DNA from: an uncultured Prevotellaceae bacterium
Lineage (GTDB): Bacteria > Bacteroidota > Bacteroidia > Bacteroidales > Muribaculaceae
Direction of reading: 5' to 3'
DNA length: 64,000 bases
Assembly: GCA_900320055.1 (NCBI GenBank)
Contig: ONQS01000006.1
Location: forward strand, 1 to 64,000
The notes beneath the pieces were generated by a model. That model saw only the letters and a list, made by a program, of their open reading frames with translations, was not told where the DNA came from and searched no databases. The position numbers and the translations under genes are program-made. Below, piece after piece: positions 18,224 through 26,898 of this stretch. Position 1 is the first letter of the stretch; the number at the start of each line of letters is the position of its first letter.

Positions 18224-18304
18224 GACCATGATTACAATACAATGAATGAAGGTTAAACTCATACCTGATGCGGCATCACCAGCCGCTATCACAGCGCAAA
18301 GTTA

Positions 18305-18539
18305 CGATATCTTTATCACATTGAGCACAAAAAAATGCCATTTCTTTTTCTTATACCCTCGCGATGAGAGCGGATGGCGCAGTGATATGTGGTTGAGCGA
18401 CAAAGAGCCGATGCCCTCATGAAGCAGAAATGGCCCCAAAAGGCCTTATAACAAGTTGTTTTCAATAGGATAATTTACCGATATCAATAATATAATGATT
18501 TTTTAACCATAGTTCGCTAGGAAATCAAGAAAAAAGCAC
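18305..18539. other. Intergenic region without a recognisable gene
   Basis: This stretch between divergent genes is A/T-rich (for example 18466-18510) and holds no convincing open frame, RNA or repeat. It carries the minus-strand -7 box at its left edge and TAAATTTG (18540-18547) at its right edge. The latter would start transcription of the 18632 gene with a leader of about 85 bases. Confidence 0.5.
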
Positions 18540-18631
18540 TAAATTTGAGCATTCAAATCAACCTAGATACAAGTGTATAACCAATCAGGCCATCCTCCCA
18601 ACAGATGACTTGATAAATAAACGGAACAAAC

Positions 18632-18871
18632 ATGAACGACATTTCGGAAATACTGCGTGAGTTACTAGACCGATTCAGCAACACGCCAGAACTTGACCAG
18701 GAATTTGAACGGATGAGGCGCGAAGTCGATGGATTTAATGACGACTATGTCGAGTGGTGTGAAGAAAACGGCTACAGCGTCAAGGACGGGTACCGTGACT
18801 TCATCGACGAGATTGTCGAGTCCCAGGATTCCTACTGGGACAATTATCAGGAATACGGCAACAATATCTGA
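18632..18871 (+). CDS. Small acidic protein of unknown function
   Basis: A 79-residue, strongly acidic protein without signal peptide or membrane segment. Its N-terminal half is likely helical (SEILRELLDRF, LDQEFERMRREVDGF). The C-terminal half has many aromatic and acidic residues (DYVEWCEENGY, DSYWDNYQEYG). I do not recognise a family. It precedes aguA by 75 bases in the same direction, with TAAATTTG at 18540-18547 upstream, so it may head the polyamine operon. The coding call rests on the clean start, promoter and codon pattern. Confidence 0.6.
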   Translation: MNDISEILRELLDRFSNTPELDQEFERMRREVDGFNDDYVEWCEENGYSVKDGYRDFIDEIVESQDSYWDNYQEYGNNI

Positions 18872-18946
18872 CTCTATTTTTCCGTTTAATATCATACAAA
18901 CACTAAAAAATAACACCGAAGTATCACACAAGCACTAACACCATAG

Positions 18947-19996
18947 ATGTTCCCGTCTAAAAGAAACCGCAGTATGGCTGCTGAGTGGGATTGTCAAGAC
19001 GGCATTCTCATCGCATGGCCTCACGCCGGCACCGACTGGGCTTATATGCTCGACGAGGTGACGGCTTGTTATATCAATCTGTCGAAAGCCATCCTCGAGG
19101 ATGACGAGCGCCTGGTCATCGTAGCGCCCGATGGCGACGAGGTGCGATCGGCGCTAGGCCCTGACACAGACTGGCAACGCATCGACATCATCGAATTACC
19201 CACTAACGACACTTGGGTGCGCGACTATGGCCCCATCGCCATTAACGATGGCGGAAGGATTGCACTGGCTGACTTCACTTTCAACGCCTGGGGCATGAAA
19301 TTTGCCGCTGACTGTGACAACCTGGTCAACTCGAGGTTGCAACAATGCGGCGCACTGCAACTGCCGCTTCTCAACTATCGCGACCTGGTGCTGGAAGGCG
19401 GTTCGATCGAGTCTGACGGCAATGGGGCCATCATGACCACAACCTGCTGCCTGACAGCGCCCAACCGTAACGATGGCCTCACGCGAGAGCAATTAGAGGA
19501 GGAGTTGCTGCACCGACTGGGAGGCGACAAGATGCTGTGGGTGAACCATGGCAGCCTCATCGGTGACGACACGGATGGCCATATCGACACGCTGGCCCGC
19601 TTTGCCCCTGGAGGCATCATCCTGTACACCGGCTGCGACAATCCTGAAGACGAGCACTACATCCCGCTGATGCAGATGGAGCAGGACCTGAGGCGGCTCA
19701 CCGACACTGATGGCAAGCCCTATCATCTGATCAAGTTACCCTTGCCCGTAGCCATCGAGGACGAAATATCCAGATTACCAGCCACCTATGCCAACTTTCT
19801 GGTGATGAATCATCAGGTGCTCGTTCCGCTTTACGGCCAGGACAAGAGTGACATCCAGGCCAGTCAACTGATCGGGGAGGCTTTTCCTGGTCGCCAAATC
19901 AAGGGTGTTGACTGCCGAGCCCTCATCCGCCAGCATGGTTCTCTGCACTGCGCCACCATGCAATTACCCAAGGGCTCAATAAATACCAACCGCTAA
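18947..19996 (+). CDS. aguA: Agmatine deiminase (peptidyl-arginine deiminase family)
   Basis: A 349-residue guanidine-modifying enzyme that converts agmatine to N-carbamoylputrescine and ammonia. Family marks are AWPHAGTDWAYM near the N-terminus, NDTWVRDYGPI, LEGGSIESDG, GHIDTLARF with the catalytic histidine, and the catalytic C335 in QHGSLHCATMQLP. The start at 18947 keeps the usual few residues before AEWDCQDG; the ATG at 18974 is an alternative. It is followed 12 bases later by the next enzyme of the pathway. No arginine decarboxylase is in the window, so agmatine comes from elsewhere. Confidence 0.92.
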   Translation: MFPSKRNRSMAAEWDCQDGILIAWPHAGTDWAYMLDEVTACYINLSKAILEDDERLVIVAPDGDEVRSALGPDTDWQRIDIIELPTNDTWVRDYGPIAINDGGRIALADFTFNAWGMKFAADCDNLVNSRLQQCGALQLPLLNYRDLVLEGGSIESDGNGAIMTTTCCLTAPNRNDGLTREQLEEELLHRLGGDKMLWVNHGSLIGDDTDGHIDTLARFAPGGIILYTGCDNPEDEHYIPLMQMEQDLRRLTDTDGKPYHLIKLPLPVAIEDEISRLPATYANFLVMNHQVLVPLYGQDKSDIQASQLIGEAFPGRQIKGVDCRALIRQHGSLHCATMQLPKGSINTNR

Positions 19997-20008
19997 AACA
20001 AAACAGAC

Positions 20009-20884
20009 ATGAAAATAGGCATCATTCAACAACGCAATACCGATGATATCGAGGCTAATCGCCGCTCGCTGATCGAAAAAATCAGGTCCCTCGCACAACA
20101 GGGCGCACAACTTGTGGTCCTGCCCGAGTTGCATGACTCTCTCTACTTCTGCCAAGTGGAAAGCGTCGACAACTTTGATCTGGCCGTGGAGATTCCAGGA
20201 GAGGTAACGCGTCGGTATAGCGATGTGGCCCGCGAGTGCGGCATCGTGCTCGTGACATCGCTGTTTGAGAAACGCGCTATAGGACTTTACCACAACACGG
20301 CCATGGTGTTTGACACCGATGGCAGCGTGGCCGGCCAGTACCGCAAGATGCACATACCTGATGATCCTGCTTATTACGAAAAGTTCTATTTCACGCCAGG
20401 TGACCAGGGCTTCGTCCCCATCGACACCTCACTGGGCCGCCTGGGCGTGATGGTGTGCTGGGATCAGTGGTATCCCGAGGGAGCACGACTCATGGCTATG
20501 CGGGGAGCGCAACTGCTCATCTATCCCACCGCTATCGGCTATGAGAGCAGTGACAGCCCTGAGGAGCAGGAGCGACAGAGAGAAGCGTGGACGACGGTTC
20601 AGCGTGGCCATGCTGTGGCCAATGGGCTTCATGTGATTACCGTCAACCGCGTCGGCCTGGAAGAGGACCCGTCCGGACAGACCAACGGCATCAAGTTCTG
20701 GGGTAGCAGTTTTGTGGCTGGCCCGCAGGGAGAGTTGATCTACCGAGCCCCTATCGATAGTGAGGATTGCCGGTTGATCGACATCGATATGGAACGCAGC
20801 GAACAAGTGAGACGCTGGTGGCCGTTTTTGCGCGACAGGCGCATCGACCATTATAGCGACATCGACAAGCGGTATCTTGATTGA
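20009..20884 (+). CDS. aguB: N-carbamoylputrescine amidase
   Basis: A 291-residue nitrilase-superfamily enzyme that hydrolyses N-carbamoylputrescine to putrescine, CO2 and ammonia. The Glu-Lys-Cys triad is visible: E40 in VVLPELHD, K113 in YRKMHIPDD, C150 in VMVCWDQWYPEGAR. Length and motifs are standard. Together with aguA it completes the agmatine route to putrescine, and the 12-base spacing implies co-expression. Confidence 0.95.
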   Translation: MKIGIIQQRNTDDIEANRRSLIEKIRSLAQQGAQLVVLPELHDSLYFCQVESVDNFDLAVEIPGEVTRRYSDVARECGIVLVTSLFEKRAIGLYHNTAMVFDTDGSVAGQYRKMHIPDDPAYYEKFYFTPGDQGFVPIDTSLGRLGVMVCWDQWYPEGARLMAMRGAQLLIYPTAIGYESSDSPEEQERQREAWTTVQRGHAVANGLHVITVNRVGLEEDPSGQTNGIKFWGSSFVAGPQGELIYRAPIDSEDCRLIDIDMERSEQVRRWWPFLRDRRIDHYSDIDKRYLD

Positions 20885-20897
20885 AATGCCGCCACGT

Positions 20898-20954
20898 TTT
20901 GACACGGCGTTGTGTCAAAGTTCAAGGCTGTATTAGTTTCCGTGCCATGCACGG
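20898..20954 (+). terminator. Hairpins after aguB
   Basis: TTTGACAC (20898-20905) pairs with GTGTCAAA (20912-20919), and CCGTGC/GCACGG (20940-20954) forms a second stem. Both could stop transcription after aguB. T-runs are weak. Confidence 0.5.
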
Positions 20955-21055
20955 AGAGATTAGACAAAACAAATTTTTATTTAAATTTTATTTATAATTT
21001 CGCTTCATTTCTCAGCCGCTAGGCCGATTAAAAACACGATGCGTAATTATGACAC

Positions 21056-21108
21056 CAGAGGGTGTGACCTGCAACAACGTGGTCACACCCTCTGTTTTGA
21101 TTGTTTTT
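21056..21108 (+). terminator. Strong terminator hairpin between aguB and the repeat protein
   Basis: CAGAGGGTGTGACC (21056-21069) pairs perfectly with GGTCACACCCTCTG (21081-21094), followed by TTTTGATTGTTTTT. The T-rich side is on the plus strand, so it ends a plus-strand transcript; the stem could also stop the minus-strand gene ending at 21127. See the findings for a possible small RNA. Confidence 0.75.
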
Positions 21109-21126
21109 GATCGATGAGGAGCGGCA

Positions 21127-21759
21127 TCAAGCCTGTCCCTCACCGTCCTTCGGGCCAAATGCGTTCTTCAGGAAATCCTGCACTTTGTCCATGACGCCGT
21201 CGGCGGCCTTAGCGGCATCGTCGAGTGCCTCTTTGGCCTTGTTCAGAACATCGTTCTCGCCCTCTTTGGGCTCGAACGCATCCTTTGCTTTCTGGCTCAA
21301 ATCCTGAGCCATCTCGGTGGCGGCTGCAGTACCTTGCTCCACAAAGTCTTTGGCCTTATCCATCATCTCGCCAGCGGCAGTTGCACCCTCGCCAAACATT
21401 TCTTTGGCTTTATCGATCAGGCTAGTCTCGCCCTCCTTGGTCTCAAACATCTCTTTGGCTTTGTCGATAAAATCGTTACTAGCCTCTCCGGCTGCGGTGG
21501 CGCCCTTCTCGATCATCTCCTTGAGTTGGTCAAGCACACCGGCCTCACCATCCTTGCCATCAAACATGTCCTTGGCTTTGTCAAAGATGCTAGGCTCACC
21601 GTCTTTTCCTTCGAGCACGCCCTTGAGTTTATCAAACACGTTGCCCTCGCCAGTAGTGGCCTCATCGAGCATCCCCTTAAGTTGGTCTAAAATACTACCG
21701 GCATCTTTCTTTACGTCGTCAGCAGCCTGCTCGGCATTTTTCATTTCCTCGTCCATCAT
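21127..21759 (-). CDS. Lysine/acid-rich repeat protein resembling LEA proteins
   Basis: A protein of about 210 residues made of imperfect repeats around a core DKAKEMFxxKxGE (for example IFDKAKDMFDGKDGE, FIDKAKEMFETKEGE, LIDKAKEMFGEGATAAGE). Composition is rich in Lys, Asp, Glu, Ala and Gly, and there is no signal peptide. This is the style of LEA or apolipoprotein-like amphipathic helices, which often protect against stress; the role here is inference. The start at 21756-21759 is supported by a promoter at 21832-21861, which excludes the longer open frame from 21834. One cysteine-free, low-complexity chain. Confidence 0.75.
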   Translation of the reverse strand: MMDEEMKNAEQAADDVKKDAGSILDQLKGMLDEATTGEGNVFDKLKGVLEGKDGEPSIFDKAKDMFDGKDGEAGVLDQLKEMIEKGATAAGEASNDFIDKAKEMFETKEGETSLIDKAKEMFGEGATAAGEMMDKAKDFVEQGTAAATEMAQDLSQKAKDAFEPKEGENDVLNKAKEALDDAAKAADGVMDKVQDFLKNAFGPKDGEGQA

Positions 21760-21831
21760 ATAAGATTTCCTGCATTTAGTGAAAAAACAATGCCTACTCC
21801 CTTTCGAGCGTTTCGGCTTCCTCTTTGCGCC

Positions 21832-21861
21832 CAAAGTTACACATTATTTATCAATTTGCAA
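21832..21861 (-). promoter_or_regulatory. Promoter of the LEA-like gene
   Basis: On the minus strand TTG (21859-21861), 19 bases, TAACTTTG (21832-21839). It decides the start codon, because the far upstream ATG at 21834 lies inside it. Confidence 0.7.
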
Positions 21862-21947
21862 TAGTCATCACACTATTTTTTAACATATAGTAATCACCGC
21901 CTGCATTCAGGCAGATGATCATCGGTCGGGGCTCTTGTTAGATGAGT

Positions 21948-22253
21948 TCATCGTTCGGCCCTACGGGAGAAGTATGATTTGAGCCGTTTCCATCCCTCAA
22001 CCCCCAAGATGGTGAGTCCCGCATACTGGAAGGTCTTGGCCAAGCCAAAGAACACGACCCAAAGTATGCCCTTTGCCTTGGTGCTGATGGGCAAAGCCAT
22101 CTGTGCGAAAGAGAAGATGTAACATGGCACACACAGTGCCAATACGATAACACCTGTTCGGAACGAGAACTTGCCGAGGAAGCGCTTGACCGCGTCCCTA
22201 GCACGGCCGCCCAGAGGCTTCTTGGCTTGATGGTCATGTTCGGGCTGTTGCAT
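21948..22253 (-). CDS. Small inner-membrane protein of unknown function
   Basis: A 101-residue protein. A basic N-terminus (residues 1-30, QAKKPLGGRARDAVKRF) is followed by two hydrophobic helices at about 34-57 (TGVIVLALCVPCYIFSFAQMAL) and 65-85 (GILWVVFFGLAKTFQYAGLTIL). The tail is basic (WKRLKSYFSRRAER). I do not recognise a family. The ATG at 22253 is the first good start after the rplS terminator; the open frame further upstream runs antisense to nothing and overlaps rplS in the wrong frame. Confidence 0.65.
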   Translation of the reverse strand: MQQPEHDHQAKKPLGGRARDAVKRFLGKFSFRTGVIVLALCVPCYIFSFAQMALPISTKAKGILWVVFFGLAKTFQYAGLTILGVEGWKRLKSYFSRRAER

Positions 22254-22265
22254 GTGATAATTCCT

Positions 22266-22312
22266 ATAAAAAAGGACCGAGGCAACTTCAAGAAGTGTGC
22301 CCCAGGTCCTTA
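22266..22312 (-). terminator. Intrinsic terminator of rplS
   Basis: On the minus strand AAGGACC and GGTCCTT (22305-22311 and 22272-22278) close a hairpin with further inner pairing (GGCA/TGCC), followed by TTTTTTA. Confidence 0.8.
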
Positions 22313-22344
22313 ATGAGTTTTTATTGAAAGAGTAGCGGCAATAA

Positions 22345-22710
22345 TTATGCCTCCTCCTTCTTGACGATACGACGCTCCTTGATGCGAGCCTTCTTACCGG
22401 TGAGACCACGCAGGTAATACAGTTTGGCACGACGCACCTTACCATGCTTGTTGATGGTGATGCTGTCGATAAACGGAGACTCGAGCGGGAAAATACGCTC
22501 AACGCCGATGTTGTCACTAATCTTGCGAACGGTGAAGCGCTTCTTCTCACCCTCGCCATTGATTTTGATTACCACACCACGGTACATCTGGATACGCTCC
22601 TTGTTACCCTCCTTGATGCGGTATGCTACCGTGATCGTGTCACCCGGGAAAAACTGCGGGTGCTGCTTGTTTGTAGCAAATGCTTGTTCAGCAACTTTAA
22701 TCAAGTCCAT
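22345..22710 (-). CDS. rplS: Ribosomal protein L19 (bL19)
   Basis: A 121-residue large-subunit protein at the 30S-50S interface. Family motifs: [48 protein letters not shown] and [17 protein letters not shown]. The start at 22710 ([11 protein letters not shown]) matches family length; the frame to 22761 adds unlikely residues. Own promoter and terminator, so it is monocistronic here rather than in a trmD operon. Confidence 0.95.
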   Translation of the reverse strand: MDLIKVAEQAFATNKQHPQFFPGDTITVAYRIKEGNKERIQMYRGVVIKINGEGEKKRFTVRKISDNIGVERIFPLESPFIDSITINKHGKVRRAKLYYLRGLTGKKARIKERRIVKKEEA

Positions 22711-22794
22711 TGTAATATCAATTAATGCGTTAATAATCACTTCGTAATATACACAAGCCACTCATTTTCTTGTCAGAGATTACGAAAAGCGGTG

Positions 22795-22824
22795 CAAAGG
22801 TATAACAATTTCCGGACCTGGCAA
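22795..22824 (-). promoter_or_regulatory. Promoter of rplS
   Basis: On the minus strand TTG (22822-22824), 19 bases, TACCTTTG (22795-22802). The leader of about 75 bases before the ATG is A/T-rich. Confidence 0.7.
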
Positions 22825-22884
22825 TGAAAAATCGCACTTTTTTTCACTCCCTAGAAACTGGAACCGCGTCTCGAAGCGGCTGCG

Positions 22885-24600
22885 TCATTGCCTCAGGATG
22901 ATGCTGATGATGGAAGTGACGTCGGCAATATTATACTCATTGTTGCAATCGGCATCGGAGTTGACCACGTCGATGAGACTAATCTCGTCTGTGAGCAAAT
23001 AATCAATCAACCGGGTCACATCGATGATATTCACCTCGCCATCGGCATTAACATCTCCCAACAGGCGGGCAAAGGTGTGAGTGTCCATATAGGCGACACG
23101 GCGCCTAAGCCAGTCGGTGAGGTAACTGAACTCACTTTCGAAATTCAGTGGCAGGCCAGCCACATCGGTATCCTTGGACCAGCGTGTGTATTCACGATCG
23201 AGCGCGCCTGCCCTCTCCAGGTTTCTGAATATCTCCTCGTAGTGGGCCACGAGACTGTCGGCATCAAGCACTGTCTCGCGCAGTTGGTGGTAGCGATTGA
23301 ACATTTTCAGTCTGAAATCGGGCACGTCCCTCAGCCTATGCCACAACAAGGCTCTGGGGAACAAGGTGAAGCGGCCAGAGATGTTGTCCATATCGATTTC
23401 GGGCTGGATTTCGGCATTGTGATAATGTGTAGGACCATCATACCAGGTCTGGCCTACGGTGGCATCGAAATCCCAAACCGACGGAGTTATCATTTTATCG
23501 ACTTGCGAATCATAACAACTCCACACGATGTTCTTGCTCGTGTTGTCGATGGCTAACAGGGTCTGCATGAAGATGTAGTAATCCACCATCACCGGCAGGT
23601 CGAAGTATTCCCCCATGTGATCGGCAAACTCCTGATCATTGCTGCCCGTGACAAAGTCTACCGCATTACTGATCACGCTGAAGTCGGTGGGGCACACATC
23701 ATCAATATCCGGGTAGGTCACGTCAAAACCGCCCCAGTTCTCAGCATTGTTGTCGTAAGGCAGGGACTGATTGAACAACGTCTGCGGTGTGCCGTCCTTA
23801 CCCTTCCACATCATTCCATGAAACTCGCCCAACTCGTCATCATACTTCTTGAGTTTCATCTGCTTACGGTCCAGAAACTCGGCCATATCAAAGAATCCCA
23901 GATACTCACCATTGAGGAACATCTCTACATGATGCCCCCTGACATAGTTGCGTGCCTTGGGCTGCAGGTCAGCAAAATATGGCTTGTGACCGAATTTTGC
24001 CCACAGAGCGTGAGCGGCTTTGTTCCTAATTCTTACCATATCGACGGTACCTGCATCCAGGCGCCAGTGGTTATCGTTGCGCAGGCCGAAAAACGACACG
24101 TCCATCTTTGCTCCGACAGAGTCGACAAACTTGATGTGATAATTGTGCTTGTGCACACCATAGGTGCCGGCCCACTTGATGCGTGCGTCATACTGCAAGG
24201 CCTCATGAGCATCCGGCAGAATCATCTCCACCTTGCCATTAGCATATTCACCATTGAATTCGCCATCAAGCCTCATCACCGGCAAGTAGGTGAAACGCAA
24301 CGTCGAGTTGACGGTCTTGCCATTGTACAGATATTCCACTGGATAACTGGTGACTCCGTCCACCAAGGGCAAGTCCACATGGTCTGTAATCTGCTGACCA
24401 TTGATCATCAGCCCCGTCACGTCCTGCAAGGCGATCACAGGAGCGGAATATGGTTGTCCGAATACTGAATCCGGGACACTGAGCAGCATCATACCGGTGG
24501 CTGAATCACACACAGCAGGCCTGCCGTCAATCACGATTTGAGACGCAGCGCTGACAACAGTAAATAATAATAGCAGCGGGAATAATAAGATTTGTTTCAT
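22885..24600 (-). CDS. Exported CotH-family protein with a C-terminal dockerin module
   Basis: A 571-residue protein with a signal peptide (KQILLFPLLLLFTVVSAASQ). The body (about 130-470) fits the CotH family, an atypical protein-kinase-like fold: RIKWAGTYGVHKHNYHIKF, SFFGLRNDNHWRLD, MFLNGEYLGFFDM and SVWDFDATVGQTW. The last 60 residues form a type I dockerin: GDVNADGEVNIIDVTRLIDYL and, after a linker, DADCNNEYNIADVTSIISI, two calcium-binding repeats. Its ATG overlaps the upstream TGA (TGATG), so it is translationally coupled to the DUF3109 gene. Confidence 0.85.
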   Translation of the reverse strand: MKQILLFPLLLLFTVVSAASQIVIDGRPAVCDSATGMMLLSVPDSVFGQPYSAPVIALQDVTGLMINGQQITDHVDLPLVDGVTSYPVEYLYNGKTVNSTLRFTYLPVMRLDGEFNGEYANGKVEMILPDAHEALQYDARIKWAGTYGVHKHNYHIKFVDSVGAKMDVSFFGLRNDNHWRLDAGTVDMVRIRNKAAHALWAKFGHKPYFADLQPKARNYVRGHHVEMFLNGEYLGFFDMAEFLDRKQMKLKKYDDELGEFHGMMWKGKDGTPQTLFNQSLPYDNNAENWGGFDVTYPDIDDVCPTDFSVISNAVDFVTGSNDQEFADHMGEYFDLPVMVDYYIFMQTLLAIDNTSKNIVWSCYDSQVDKMITPSVWDFDATVGQTWYDGPTHYHNAEIQPEIDMDNISGRFTLFPRALLWHRLRDVPDFRLKMFNRYHQLRETVLDADSLVAHYEEIFRNLERAGALDREYTRWSKDTDVAGLPLNFESEFSYLTDWLRRRVAYMDTHTFARLLGDVNADGEVNIIDVTRLIDYLLTDEISLIDVVNSDADCNNEYNIADVTSIISIILRQ

Positions 24601-25181
24601 CACGATAAATATTCTTTGATATAGAGTTCGCAGGATGCGACCAGATTGTCATACCATTGCTGGCCATAGCGCTCGATGAGCGGTTCTTTCAAGAACTGAT
24701 AGAGGCGTATGCCTTCACGCCGGCCCAACACCTCTGCACACTTGCAGATTTTCCAGCGATCGAAGTTAACGGCATCATAGCCGGGATAGCGCTTGATACG
24801 CACGGGATACAGGTAACAAGACATGGGCTTACGCCAGTGGATGCGGCCTTGGCGATAGGCCTTCTCGATAGCACACAGGCACATACCACCCCGCTCATAG
24901 GTCGTGAACACACAATTGGCGCCCCCTACGAGTTGGGTCACCAATTCGCCCTCCACATCGACATAGGCCACCCCATGCTCCTTGATCTGCTGCTGAGCCT
25001 GAGGCAAGAGATCATCCCAGACTTCGGGCAAGATTTCCTTGAGTTGCTGGTACTCGTCCTCAGTCAACGGGGCGCCCGAGTCGCCCTCGATGCAACAAGC
25101 ACCGAGGCATGTGTCCAAATCACAGCAAAAGAAACGCTCTACCAATTCCAGACTCACCAGTGTTCCGTCAATATCAAACAT
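24600..25181 (-). CDS. DUF3109-family cysteine-rich protein
   Basis: A 193-residue cytoplasmic protein with many conserved cysteines: FFCCDLDTCLGACCIEGD near 18-34, NCVFT and GGMCLCAIEK in the middle, MSCYLYPVRI and WKICKCAEVLG later. The spacing fits the DUF3109 family, probably a metal or iron-sulfur binding protein. The first residues (MFDIDGTLVSLELVE) read like the family start. It lies 25 bases after cdaA and overlaps the CotH gene by one base. Function is unknown. Confidence 0.85.
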   Translation of the reverse strand: MFDIDGTLVSLELVERFFCCDLDTCLGACCIEGDSGAPLTEDEYQQLKEILPEVWDDLLPQAQQQIKEHGVAYVDVEGELVTQLVGGANCVFTTYERGGMCLCAIEKAYRQGRIHWRKPMSCYLYPVRIKRYPGYDAVNFDRWKICKCAEVLGRREGIRLYQFLKEPLIERYGQQWYDNLVASCELYIKEYLS

Positions 25182-25206
25182 ATCTCAACTCCTCGCTATA
25201 TGTGTT

Positions 25207-25992
25207 TCATTCAGTTGCTATTAGAGCCGATAAGGCATGCTCAAGTTCGGTACTGGACAGATTCAGGTGCAGTTCCCCTTTGTGGGCATACGAGATACGG
25301 CCACTCTCTTCACTCACAACGATAGCGATCGCGTCGGTTGCCTGAGCAATACCCTTTGCCGATCGATGGCGCAATCCCAGATATCTGGGGATATTGGTAT
25401 CATGCGACACAGGCAGGATGCAGCCTGCGCTCACAATCTTGCTGCCATTAATGATGAGGGCACCATCATGCAGCGGGCTATTCTTGAAAAAAATGTTTTC
25501 AATCAATCGAGAGTTGATGTCGGCATTGATCATATCACCAGTTCGCTCATAGTCGGTGAGCGGTATGGTCTGCTGGACGACGATAAGCGCACCCGTCTTG
25601 CTCTTGGCCATATTCATACAGGCATACACGACAGGCATGATCCACTTTTTCTCATCTTCTATCTCGGATTTGCTCTTAAACAGTTTTTCGAACATCTTGA
25701 GGCCTCGCCTTGATCCCAGTTCGGTGAGAAATCGCTTGATCTCGTCCTGAAACAGAATCACCAAGATAAACAGGCCTATGTCAATAAACTTGTCCATGAT
25801 GGTGCCAATGAGGCGCATATCCATCATCTTGTACATCACCACCCAAGCGACCACAAACGCCAGCACGCCGACAAAAATGTCGAGAGAGCCGGAATCCTTC
25901 ATGGTGCGGTAGAGGTAGAACAGCAGTGTCGCTACCAGCAGGATGTCAAGCAAGTCCTTGATGCTGAAAAGTGAGAAAATCGAAGTTGCCAT
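25207..25992 (-). CDS. cdaA: Diadenylate cyclase CdaA
   Basis: A 261-residue membrane enzyme that makes cyclic di-AMP from two ATP. Three membrane helices lie at about 10-30, 36-55 and 66-82. The DAC domain spans about 110-255, with its two signatures DGALII at 176-181 and RHRSA at 208-212. C-di-AMP generally controls osmolyte transport and cell-wall balance. It sits 21 bases after folP, a neighbour order often seen in Bacteroidetes. Confidence 0.93.
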   Translation of the reverse strand: MATSIFSLFSIKDLLDILLVATLLFYLYRTMKDSGSLDIFVGVLAFVVAWVVMYKMMDMRLIGTIMDKFIDIGLFILVILFQDEIKRFLTELGSRRGLKMFEKLFKSKSEIEDEKKWIMPVVYACMNMAKSKTGALIVVQQTIPLTDYERTGDMINADINSRLIENIFFKNSPLHDGALIINGSKIVSAGCILPVSHDTNIPRYLGLRHRSAKGIAQATDAIAIVVSEESGRISYAHKGELHLNLSSTELEHALSALIATE

Positions 25993-26013
25993 TATCTAGT
26001 TGTTATTGGTTCA

Positions 26014-26874
26014 TTATTTGGTTGCTGCATGTCGCAAGGCTGTGGTGAGCGTCACGGCCTCGACCGCCGCTTTGACATCATGCACACGCAGGATGTGTGC
26101 GCCCTGGGTCAGCGCCCATGTATTGAGCACCGATGTGCCATTGAGCGCTTGGTCGGCACTGCATCCCAGCGGGCTGTAAATCATGCGTTTGCGGGATATC
26201 CCAACCAGCAGCGGGATTTCGAGCGTGTGGAAAGCAGATAGTTGGGCTAGCAGTTGATAGTTCTGCTCCAATGTCTTGGCAAAGCCAAATCCGGGGTCGG
26301 CTATGATATCTTCAACACCCGTCTGCCGCAACTCATCCACTCGCCGCGCCATCCACTCGAGCACATCGGTAGTGACATTGTCATAGTCGGTCAGCGAAGA
26401 CATAGTCTCGGGGGTGCCTCGCATGTGCATCAACACATAGGGCACCTGCAGCCGCGCCATCGTGGCAAACATGTCCTTGTCGAGTGTGCCACCCGAGATA
26501 TCATTGATGATATCAGCGCCCCATTGCTCGACACAGCGCTGTGCCACATCGGCACGAAAAGTGTCTACCGAGATCAGGACATCTCGCCATTGACGACGGA
26601 TGATGCCGAGTGCCCAGCGCAGACGTTCCATCTCGCTCAGCGCATCGACAGATTCACTGCCAGGCCTAGTCGAGCAAGCCCCCACGTCGATGATAGTCAC
26701 TCCATCATCGACCATCTGCTGCACGCGGCCGATGAGCGCCTGCTCGGTGGTCACACGGCTGCCACTGTAGAACGAGTCGGGTGTGACATTGACGATGCCC
26801 ATCACCCAAGGATGGTCGATGGTCACTCGCTTGCCGCGCAGGCTGAGGCTATAGGTCTTGAACGGCTTCATCAT
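26014..26874 (-). CDS. folP: Dihydropteroate synthase
   Basis: A 286-residue TIM-barrel enzyme that joins pterin pyrophosphate and p-aminobenzoate, the sulfonamide target. Family motifs: VMGIVNVTPDSFY, IIDVGACSTRPGS, ISVDTFRADVA, DIINDISGGT, DPGFGFAKTLEQN and VGISRKRMI. A TAACTTTG element at 26899-26906 excludes the open frame from 26901, so the start is one of the two ATGs at 26874/26871. First gene of folP-cdaA-DUF3109-CotH. Confidence 0.95.
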   Translation of the reverse strand: MMKPFKTYSLSLRGKRVTIDHPWVMGIVNVTPDSFYSGSRVTTEQALIGRVQQMVDDGVTIIDVGACSTRPGSESVDALSEMERLRWALGIIRRQWRDVLISVDTFRADVAQRCVEQWGADIINDISGGTLDKDMFATMARLQVPYVLMHMRGTPETMSSLTDYDNVTTDVLEWMARRVDELRQTGVEDIIADPGFGFAKTLEQNYQLLAQLSAFHTLEIPLLVGISRKRMIYSPLGCSADQALNGTSVLNTWALTQGAHILRVHDVKAAVEAVTLTTALRHAATK

Positions 26875-26898
26875 TGTCACATGAGCACATTTAACCTG

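Noticed and set aside
23617..24468. A 283-codon plus-strand frame opposite the CotH gene
   Set aside because: Shadow of a gene with clear CotH and dockerin domains; no promoter or start context.
22885..24600. Evidence for a cellulosome
   Set aside because: There is only a dockerin; no scaffoldin, cohesin or glycoside hydrolase is in the window. Dockerins also occur alone in Bacteroidales.
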